From Planctomycetota bacterium (GTDB lineage: Bacteria; Planctomycetota; Phycisphaerae; Phycisphaerales; SM1A02), in the NCBI GenBank assembly GCA_009926815.1, contig RFOC01000155.1, positions 1 through 5,059 on the forward strand: 5,059 nt of DNA, read 5' to 3'. A program made the translations under genes and the position numbers. Positions 1 through 5,059 of this stretch are shown here, piece after piece; position 1 is the first letter of the stretch; every line of letters starts with the position of its first letter. The notes under the pieces were generated by a model. It did no database searches, was not told where the DNA came from, and saw only the letters and a program-made list of their open reading frames with translations.

Positions 1-1559
1 ACGCTCTTCCACTGCGGCTGCTGCGCCAGCGAGGCGTGGGCCATGATCGCGCCGCGGATCTCGGAGGCGGCCACGCGCAGCTGGAAGCGCGCCGTCAGCA
101 GGGCGATGCACCGGACCGTGCCCGCGGGCAGGGATCCCGAGCCCGTGCCGATCTGGGTGCGGAGCGCCTCGGCCAGTCCCGGACCGCCGCCACGGGCATC
201 GAAGCTGAAGACGCGTTCGGGTCGGTCGCTCTCCAGGCAGCGGCGTGCCCGCTGGGTCAGGTCCTCCGAGCGTTCCTTCAGTCGCTGGGCGAGCGACGCC
301 AGAGTTGCATCGGGCTCACCCGGCCCGCTGCTGGTCGCGATGATGGTCTGGACCAGGTCCACGCTCTCCCGAAGCACCTGCACCTCCTCATCCCACGAGG
401 TCGACTGGGCGGGCGGCGCCGGAATGACGGGCGGCGCCAGCGCGGGGGTTGTCGGTGCAGGCGGGTTGGCCGGGGCCACTGGTGCGGGAGCGACCGGAGC
501 GCTCGCGGGCGAGCCGGCAGGCGTGGCATCCGGCGGCTCCTGACCAAAGCCCGCGCCAGCGCCTGGTGAGGAACCGAATCCGGGTCGATCATCATCCCGA
601 GGTGATTGCGGCGCTGGTGGCGCGGGTGCGGGCGGAGGCGGCACCGCGATCGCGGGGGCCGTGGGCGAAGGCGGAGCCACCGTGGGCGCCGGAGCCGCCG
701 GCGCCGTGGGCTGGCTGGATTCAGCGGGCCCCCAGAGAAGGATGGCCATCAGGAGAATCACGGCCAGCAGCAGTGCGCCGCCCAGCCAGGGCAGCCATCG
801 CAGGTGCAGGCCATCCGAGGTCTGTTCGAGCGTGGCCACCGGCACGGGGCGCTTCGCCTGCCGGCCACCGAGCGTCTCGATGCGATCGGGATGCCGCCAC
901 GCGCCGGCGGTCGGCGCGGCGAAGGCGTTCCGCTGCCGCGCCAGTTCCCGCACGGTGGCCAGCGAGACGCCCGAGGGAATGCTCCACAGGCCCACGCCCC
1001 AACCCAGCGAGATGGATTCCTCGGGCGGCAGGAGTCTGGGCAGGCGCAGCACGGCCTCCTGGAATCTCGCCTGGGCGGGAAGCATGGCGCAGCGACCCGA
1101 GGACCTGGCCGAGAGCAGCGCGTCGTAGGCGCGACGGTCGGTCTCGCTGGCCGTGGGCAGCAGGTCATCCGGGGCGATCGAGGGGACCGGGACCTCGTGG
1201 CCCTCGGCGAACGCCTCGCGGCGCCACACGTCCTCGCAGGTCAGCAGGGCGCGCAGATCCATCACCGCCAGTCGCGCCCACTGCTCGGGCGCCAGCACGA
1301 TGGTGCGACGCTCCACGGTCTGGCGACCCGCCACGTCCAGTCCCGCCTTGAAGAGCCGCGTGATGGCGTAGCGACCGCCGGGCAGCGGACGGCCCGCGGC
1401 GCACAGATCGCGGTCCAGCTGATCGAACTCGTCGGCACGCTGCGGCGATCCGAAGCCCATGGCCGCCAGTGCCGCGTCCTCGGCATCGCCCAGCCCGGGC
1501 GATCGCGCGAGCGTTCGATAGCCGTCCACCGAGCCGAAGAGATGCGTGAGCGCCCGCAT
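1..1559 (-). CDS. Membrane-spanning protein with GAP1-N-like N-terminal domain, partner of the upstream GTPase (3' end cut by window)
   Basis: Hand translation of the reverse complement gives an ATG at 1559 and 519 complete codons with no stop to the window edge, so the C-terminus is missing. Residues 1-250 form a soluble domain. Its opening (HLFGSVDGYRTLARSPGL) and a later stretch, GGRYAITRLFKAGLDVAGR at 61-79 followed by IVLAPEQW, resemble GAP1-N domains of GTPase-associated systems, which carry a similar aGLDytGR...HhvvLdpeE pattern. One membrane span lies at about 255-276. Arg and Lys precede it and an uncharged stretch follows, so the N-domain is probably cytoplasmic. Residues 278-390 are a Pro/Ala linker, and from about 391 a helical region begins, with Cys441 and Cys484 on the predicted periplasmic side. 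The start is set by the TGATG overlap with the GTPase stop; no good Shine-Dalgarno is visible, so translational coupling is likely. The gene is certain. The GAP1 assignment is pattern memory, about 55-60% sure; the function may be to read or regulate the GTPase state across the membrane (inference). Confidence 0.85.
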   Translation of the reverse strand, partial: MRALTHLFGSVDGYRTLARSPGLGDAEDAALAAMGFGSPQRADEFDQLDRDLCAAGRPLPGGRYAITRLFKAGLDVAGRQTVERRTIVLAPEQWARLAVMDLRALLTCEDVWRREAFAEGHEVPVPSIAPDDLLPTASETDRRAYDALLSARSSGRCAMLPAQARFQEAVLRLPRLLPPEESISLGWGVGLWSIPSGVSLATVRELARQRNAFAAPTAGAWRHPDRIETLGGRQAKRPVPVATLEQTSDGLHLRWLPWLGGALLLAVILLMAILLWGPAESSQPTAPAAPAPTVAPPSPTAPAIAVPPPPAPAPPAPQSPRDDDRPGFGSSPGAGAGFGQEPPDATPAGSPASAPVAPAPVAPANPPAPTTPALAPPVIPAPPAQSTSWDEEVQVLRESVDLVQTIIATSSGPGEPDATLASLAQRLKERSEDLTQRARRCLESDRPERVFSFDARGGGPGLAEALRTQIGTGSGSLPAGTVRCIALLTARFQLRVAASEIRGAIMAHASLAQQPQWKS

Positions 1560-2629
1560 CAGCGAGAGGCCCTGACGATCACCCACGCCAGCACGCCCAT
1601 CACCGCCACGCCGGCGACCAGCAGCAGGTTCACCCACAGCCAGAAGCGGTCGCTGCGACGCTCCTCCACCGCGGCGATGCGCTCCTCGCGCTGCAGTCGC
1701 TCCTGCATGGCCTGCGACGCGACGCGGCGCTGCTCGGTCAGCCTCGACTCCAGCATCACGCCCAGGCAATGCTCCAGCGGGCCCGTCAGGCCGCGCGGTG
1801 GGCGATCCAGATCCGGCACCAGCCGGCCCAGCGCGTCCCGCCGGCTTCGCACCGCCGCCACGCCGAACACGCGCAGGCCCGGCACGGTCCGCATGAGATT
1901 GCCGCAGAAGCGGTGCGCGAAGCCGCGCAGCTTGCCATGGTGGCGGAGCAGGTCGGCGTTCTCGTCGATCTTCGTGAGCACCAGCGCAATGGGCACGCGG
2001 TCGCCTCCGGGCAGGCTTCGCACGTACCGCATGGCCTGCACCATGCCGAAGTCGTCGTCCGCGGCCTCGCCCACACGCCCCGTGGCCAGCACCCGCGGAT
2101 CCATGAGCAGCAGCACCGCCGCCGCGCGGCGGACATGATCGACCAGCTCGCGCGTGTCGTCGTTCTCCTCCTGCTCCACGAAGGCCTTGCGGAAGACCTC
2201 GCCGGGATAGTCCAGGCTCACCATGGTCACGGACTGCCCGCGGTAGGTCACGTGCAGGTCCAGCCAGCGATTGCCTCCGGTGGCCGCGGGCCAGCGGCGG
2301 TGCTCCTGCATCTCCTCCACGATCGACAGGAGGTGCAGGTGGGTCTTGCCGTCGTGCGCCTCGATGCGGATCGGGCCATCGCCCTTCCAGCAGTGCTCGT
2401 AGAGGCGGGAGAGATAGATGGTCTTGCCCGCGCGCGTTCGGCCCAGCACCACCACGCGATCGCGCTGCGGTGCCGCATCCAGCGTGCTCGCCATGGGATG
2501 CGGCTCGGCCAGCGACGCGCTCCCGGCGTCGATCGTCTCGTCCATGCCCAGATCGAGCGAGTCGTCGTCCTCCACCAGGCGACCGAGGCCTGCGTCCGGA
2601 TCCGGTGGTGGTGGGGGTTGGGCGGTCAT
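1559..2629 (-). CDS. Tail-anchored P-loop GTPase (double-GTPase/YcjX-like)
   Basis: A 356-residue protein that probably binds and hydrolyses GTP at the inner face of the cytoplasmic membrane. Counted from the ATG at 2629, a disordered N-terminus of about 55 residues (five prolines, then acidic clusters and DETID) leads to the GTPase domain. G1 is GRTRAGKT at 63-70, G3 is DYPGE at 140-144 and G4 is TKID at 219-222; FGVAAVRS at about 255-262 sits where G5 is expected. A charged helix (292-326) joins the domain to one hydrophobic span (330-352) ending in Arg, an N-in tail anchor. G1 and DYPGE recall YcjX and the DO-GTPase families found beside GAP1 proteins, rather than Ras, Era or EngA. GTG codons at 2641 and 2635 would add at most four residues; an in-frame TAG at 2657-2659 blocks anything longer. 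I prefer the ATG. No Shine-Dalgarno is seen. The stop overlaps the start of the next gene (TGATG). GTPase fold is near certain, subfamily is not. Confidence 0.9.
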   Translation of the reverse strand: MTAQPPPPPDPDAGLGRLVEDDDSLDLGMDETIDAGSASLAEPHPMASTLDAAPQRDRVVVLGRTRAGKTIYLSRLYEHCWKGDGPIRIEAHDGKTHLHLLSIVEEMQEHRRWPAATGGNRWLDLHVTYRGQSVTMVSLDYPGEVFRKAFVEQEENDDTRELVDHVRRAAAVLLLMDPRVLATGRVGEAADDDFGMVQAMRYVRSLPGGDRVPIALVLTKIDENADLLRHHGKLRGFAHRFCGNLMRTVPGLRVFGVAAVRSRRDALGRLVPDLDRPPRGLTGPLEHCLGVMLESRLTEQRRVASQAMQERLQREERIAAVEERRSDRFWLWVNLLLVAGVAVMGVLAWVIVRASR

Positions 2630-2699
2630 GGGCACCGGCACGACGCTGCCATGCCGCTATGCTGCCGATTGTAACGGAGACCCTCCGTCTCCCGAGCGC
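2630..2699. promoter_or_regulatory. Divergent intergenic region with weak promoter-like hexamers both ways
   Basis: This 70-bp gap separates the ATG of the leftward GTPase from the ATG of the rightward coiled-coil gene, so promoters for both units are expected here or inside the neighbouring genes. Leftward, TACAAT (2673 to 2668) is a good -10 candidate about 40 bases from the ATG, but the best -35 at acceptable spacing matches only about three of six bases. Rightward, TATGCT (2658-2663) matches four of six -10 bases, also with a poor -35. Neither start codon has a strong Shine-Dalgarno. The region is visibly less GC-rich than the flanking genes. That promoters exist is inferred from the divergent layout; the exact hexamers are guesses. 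Confidence 0.35.
2676..2692. repeat. Perfect 6-bp inverted repeat GGAGAC-5-GTCTCC in the divergent promoter region
   Basis: GGAGAC (2676-2681) and GTCTCC (2687-2692) are exact reverse complements around a 5-base loop, CCTCC. The repeat lies in what would be the -10/-35 spacer of the leftward promoter candidate and ends 7 bases before the rightward ATG. It could be an operator shared by both units, or a hairpin in the rightward leader that masks the start region. The arms are short, so chance is possible. Confidence 0.35.
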
Positions 2700-3614
2700 A
2701 TGACCCAGTCTCCCTGGAGCCAAGGCAGCCCTTCCGAAGCACCGTCGTCGTCCGCGGCGCCGCGCACCGTCTCCGGTGTGGTGGTGGCGATCGCCGTCCT
2801 GGCCGGATCGGCCGTCTCGGGCGGGTTGGCCTGGTGGCTGCAGGGCTCTCGAGTGGAAGCCAAGGAGCAGGAACGAGCCGCGGCTGCGGCCGAGGTCGCC
2901 GGCCTGGCGGCGCGGGTGCAGACCGCCGAGGCCGCCGCGGCCACCGCTGCGCAGCGCGTCCAGCAGGCGGACGCCGCCACGGAAGCGGCCCGCAAGCAGG
3001 TGACCGAGGGCACCGCCCAGCTGGATGTGGCCCGTCGTGATGCGGCGGCCGCACGCACGGAACGCGATGAGGCGAGGTCCCAGTTCGGCGCGGCGAAGAC
3101 CGAACTCGACCGTCTTCGGGCGGCGGATCTGGATCCCGGCGCCCTTCCCTCGCTGGACCTGACCAGGGTGTTCGCCGGCGCGGGCGCCAAGGTGCGATCC
3201 CAGGTGGATGTGCAGGTGGTGGGGGCGGGCGTGAACGATTTCGACCAGGCCGGGCTGCAGAAGTCGCTCGGAGCCGGGCTGCAGGCCGCGGGCATCACCG
3301 CCGTGGGGCAGAGCCCCTTCAAGGTGGCGGTGTTCGTGTCGCTGGGCAAGGACCAGCCTCGCCGCTCCCTGGGCATCATGATGCTGCTGCTTCGCAACAT
3401 GAAGGTGCCGGGCGAGCCGGGCAGTCGCGAGGTGGCGGTGTGGGGCCAGCAGCGGACCAGCCTGGTGAGTGATGCCGAGGCCACCGGACAGGCTCGTGCC
3501 CTGCTCGAGGAACTCTCGCGCGAACTGGGCGCCGCGGTGCTGGTGAAGACGCCTGCCGCCGCCGCCCCGACCTCGCCGCCGCCCGCGGCGCCGCCGGCGA
3601 ATGGCAACCCCTGA
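2700..3614 (+). CDS. Membrane-anchored coiled-coil protein with C-terminal alpha/beta domain, function unknown
   Basis: A 304-residue protein I do not recognise. A short Ser/Pro-rich cytoplasmic N-terminus leads to one span at about 24-47 (VSGVVVAIAVLAGSAVSGG onward, ending WW). Residues 50-143 are an Ala/Glu/Arg/Gln-rich helix with heptad-like spacing and no proline, probably a long periplasmic coiled coil. Residues 150-283 look like a compact alternating domain: strand (SQVDVQVVG), helix (FDQAGLQKSLGAGLQAAGI), strand (FKVAVFVSLG), strand (VAVWGQQRTSLV), helix (QARALLEELSREL). A Pro/Ala tail ends the protein. The layout of anchor, coiled coil and small alpha/beta domain recalls PilO- or MreC-type scaffolds, but I see no family motif. 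The start is the ATG at 2700, directly ahead of the compositional change to protein-like sequence; an ATG at 2628 would overlap the divergent start codon and adds an implausible Cys-rich segment. The 3' end overlaps the transporter gene by 14 bp, so the two are co-transcribed. Confidence 0.82.
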   Translation: MTQSPWSQGSPSEAPSSSAAPRTVSGVVVAIAVLAGSAVSGGLAWWLQGSRVEAKEQERAAAAAEVAGLAARVQTAEAAAATAAQRVQQADAATEAARKQVTEGTAQLDVARRDAAAARTERDEARSQFGAAKTELDRLRAADLDPGALPSLDLTRVFAGAGAKVRSQVDVQVVGAGVNDFDQAGLQKSLGAGLQAAGITAVGQSPFKVAVFVSLGKDQPRRSLGIMMLLLRNMKVPGEPGSREVAVWGQQRTSLVSDAEATGQARALLEELSRELGAAVLVKTPAAAAPTSPPPAAPPANGNP

Positions 3615-4935
3615 TCGATCGAGCCGGGTCGCGGCGGCCATGGCGGTGCTGGTGGCCGCGCTGGGGTACTTCGTGGACATCTTCGATCTGCTGCTCTTCG
3701 CGCTGCTCCGCAAGTCGAGCCTGCAGGAGGTGCTGAAGGTTCAATTGGCGGCCGAGCCCGCGGAGCGTCATGACACGCTGCTGCGCGACTGGGGCGTGTG
3801 GCTGGACAACACGCTGCAGATGACCGGGCTGCTGGTGGGCGGCATCGTGTGGGGCGTGCTGGGTGATCGCCTGGGCCGCCTGGCGGTGCTGTTCGGCAGC
3901 ATCCTCATGTACTCGGTGGCCAACCTGCTGAACGCCCTGGTGGTGGACGTGGATCCCGCTGGTCCCATGCGTTGGATGGAAGCGATCGGCCTGGGCACCG
4001 CCATCCGGCAGTACGAGGTGCTCCGCTTCCTGGCGGGCGTGGGACTGGCCGGGGAACTGGGCGCGGGCATCACGCTGGTGGCCGAACTCACCAGCCGCGA
4101 GCGACGCGGCGTGGCGACCACCATCGTGGCCACGGTGGGGGTGCTGGGTGCGGTGGTGGCGTACTTCGTGACGCAGCTGGTGTCCTGGCGCATGGCCTTC
4201 GGCATCGGTGGGGTGCTGGGGCTGGGGCTGCTGGCGCTTCGCGTGGGCGTGGTGGAGAGCGGCATGTGGGGCCACATCCGGACGAAGCGCCATCGTGGTG
4301 CCATCTGGATGCTCGCGTGGCCACCCGCCAGGCTGCGTCGCTACCTGTGCGTGGTGCTCATGGCCGTGCCGATCTGGTTCGGCGTGGGCACGCTGGTCAA
4401 GTACGGCGACGTGATCGGTGCCAGCCTGGGACTGCCCGCCTCGGAGAAGCCGGATCCCGGTCGCTCCGTCATGTGGTGCTACGTGGGGCTGGCCATGGGT
4501 GACCTGGCCAGTGGCTTGCTGAGCCAGTGGCTGCGAAGCCGCCGCAAGGCGGTGCTCGCGTTCCATCTGATCATGGTCGCGGCCATGCTGGCCTACTTCA
4601 CGCTGGGCAGTCGCTCCCAGGCGTGGTTCTATGCGGCGTGCGGGGCCATGGGCCTGGGGTGCGGGTACTGGGCGGTGTTCGCCACCACGGCGGCGGAGCA
4701 GTTCGGGACGAACGTGCGGGCCACGGCCGCCACCACCGCGCCCAACGTGGTTCGATGGAGCGCTGCGGCAACGGCGGGACTCTGGCTGTGGATCGAGCGC
4801 ACGCTGGGGCATCAGCCCGCCGCCGCATGGCAGGCGGCGGTGATCGCCGCGGTGGTGGTCATGGCCGTGGCCATGCTCGCCCTGCTGGGTGTCCGCGAGA
4901 GCTACGGGGTGGATCTGGATTTCCAGGAGCGATAG
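3601..4935 (+). CDS. Major facilitator superfamily transporter, sugar/organic-acid porter type
   Basis: A 444-residue, 12-span secondary transporter of the cytoplasmic membrane. Span 1 (10-36) carries GYFVDIFDLLLF with acids D26 and D29, as in proton-coupled metabolite and organic-acid porters. A loop of about 35 residues follows, longer than usual between spans 1 and 2. Motif A is GDRLGR at 88-93, with a degenerate second copy, GDLASGLLSQWLRSRRK, at 300-316. RFLAGVGLAGELG (142-154) then AELTSRERRG (161-170) is the span 4-5 signature, and EQFGTNVRATAA (366-377) is its counterpart in the second half. The tail RESYGVDLDFQE matches the ETxGxDLDF ending of sugar-porter relatives. Spans 7-12 lie at about 246-268, 287-309, 316-336, 339-361, 378-398 and 408-431. 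The substrate cannot be read from sequence. The start is the ATG at 3601, inside the end of the upstream gene; no strong Shine-Dalgarno, so coupling is likely. Length and motifs are complete, with no sign of decay. Confidence 0.93.
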   Translation: MATPDRSSRVAAAMAVLVAALGYFVDIFDLLLFALLRKSSLQEVLKVQLAAEPAERHDTLLRDWGVWLDNTLQMTGLLVGGIVWGVLGDRLGRLAVLFGSILMYSVANLLNALVVDVDPAGPMRWMEAIGLGTAIRQYEVLRFLAGVGLAGELGAGITLVAELTSRERRGVATTIVATVGVLGAVVAYFVTQLVSWRMAFGIGGVLGLGLLALRVGVVESGMWGHIRTKRHRGAIWMLAWPPARLRRYLCVVLMAVPIWFGVGTLVKYGDVIGASLGLPASEKPDPGRSVMWCYVGLAMGDLASGLLSQWLRSRRKAVLAFHLIMVAAMLAYFTLGSRSQAWFYAACGAMGLGCGYWAVFATTAAEQFGTNVRATAATTAPNVVRWSAAATAGLWLWIERTLGHQPAAAWQAAVIAAVVVMAVAMLALLGVRESYGVDLDFQER

Positions 4936-4949
4936 GGGCGTCCAGCCGC

Positions 4950-4995
4950 TTTGCGTGACAATTCCGGTTCCGGCGGGGAAATTTGCGACAGATTT
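4950..4995. repeat. Imperfect direct repeat TTTGCG..ACA..ATT downstream of the transporter
   Basis: TTTGCG at 4950-4955 is followed by TGACAATT, and TTTGCG at 4982-4987 by ACAGATTT. The copies start 32 bases apart, about three helical turns, just upstream of a promoter-like TTGACT. They could be paired regulator sites for the gene that starts beyond the window, but the match is short and gapped. Confidence 0.2.
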
Positions 4996-4998
4996 GTC

Positions 4999-5026
4999 TT
5001 GACTGAAATGCGCGGGGGGCTAACTT
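4999..5026 (+). promoter_or_regulatory. Possible promoter for a gene beyond the right edge
   Basis: TTGACT (4999-5004) matches five of six bases of the sigma-70 -35 box. The best -10 after 16 bases is TAACTT (5021-5026), only about three of six. The preceding 25-30 bases are clearly less GC-rich than the rest of the window, and an imperfect palindrome, GACAgattTGTC (4987-4998), abuts the -35. The rest of 4936-5059 shows no reading frame I can support and no hairpin-plus-T-run terminator after the transporter gene. Confidence 0.35.
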
Positions 5027-5059
5027 GGCACCATCGGTCCGGGGCGTCCCGGGCGGTAT

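Noticed and set aside
43..543. Plus-strand Ala/Gly/Ser-rich open frame near the left edge
   Set aside because: It is antisense to the Pro/Ala linker and distal region of the GAP1-like protein, whose frame is open and coherent through to the edge.
606..2138. Long plus-strand open frame of 510 codons
   Set aside because: It is extremely Arg/Gly/His/Ser-rich, has no domain or hydrophobic pattern, and lies antisense to both the GAP1-like gene and the GTPase gene, whose minus-strand frames carry clear motifs. It is a GC-driven shadow.
1769..2674. Plus-strand open frame of 301 codons antisense to the GTPase
   Set aside because: The His/Arg/Ala-rich composition without motifs mirrors the GTPase codons; the P-loop, DYPGE and TKID are on the other strand.
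2657..3607. Minus-strand Ser/Ala/Thr-rich open frame of 316 codons
   Set aside because: It is the antisense image of the Ala-rich coiled coil; it would also run through the divergent promoter region.
3376..4812. Minus-strand open frame of 478 codons antisense to the transporter
   Set aside because: It is rich in His, Gln, Arg and Pro with no membrane or domain pattern, while the plus strand encodes a complete MFS protein.
4962..4973. TTCCGG tandem duplication read as a terminator hairpin
   Set aside because: CCGG-TT-CCGG leaves only a 2-base loop and no T-run follows, so it cannot be an intrinsic terminator.
4935..5049. GGGGCGTCC present at 4935-4943 and 5041-5049, considered as an attachment-site-like direct repeat
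   Set aside because: Nine GC-rich bases recurring within 115 bp is not surprising at this composition, and nothing mobile lies between the copies.

Overview
The window is about 5 kb of dense, very GC-rich bacterial DNA (roughly 70% G+C by eye). It holds four protein-coding genes arranged as two divergent pairs, and no RNA gene, IS element or CRISPR array that I can see. The strong G/C preference at third codon positions creates long antisense shadow frames. Weak or absent Shine-Dalgarno sequences, Pro/Ala-rich linkers and large membrane-anchored proteins of unknown type would suit a planctomycete-like or other high-GC Gram-negative bacterium. That is an impression from style, not a taxonomic result.

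Left half, minus strand (1-2629). A small GTPase with a C-terminal membrane anchor (2629 to 1559) is followed by a long membrane protein that starts at 1559 and runs off the left edge. The two overlap in a TGATG stop-start and are surely one transcription unit. The GTPase has a clear P-loop, a DYPGE G3 motif and a TKID G4 motif. The second protein has an N-terminal domain resembling the GAP1-N domains of GTPase-associated systems, then one membrane span, about 115 residues of Pro/Ala-rich linker, and a helical C-terminal region predicted to be periplasmic. This open frame has 519 complete codons and no stop. I found it by translating the reverse complement by hand.

Centre (2630-2699). A 70-bp divergent intergenic region separates the two start codons. 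It carries weak promoter-like hexamers in both directions and a perfect 6-bp inverted repeat that could act as a shared operator or as a hairpin just ahead of the rightward gene.

Right half, plus strand (2700-4935). A 304-residue protein with an N-terminal anchor, a long Ala-rich coiled coil and an unrecognised alpha/beta domain overlaps by 14 bp a 12-span major facilitator transporter of the sugar/organic-acid type.

Right end (4936-5059). After the transporter there is a short stretch less GC-rich than the rest, with a TTGACT hexamer and a small palindrome, probably the promoter of a gene beyond the window.

The most interesting element is the GTPase and GAP1-like pair. In the GTPase-associated systems I recall, such pairs are predicted to act in NTP-dependent biological conflict or signalling. 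Here both partners are membrane-anchored, and the GAP1-like one extends across the membrane. Any functional tie between this pair and the divergent coiled-coil/transporter pair is conjecture.
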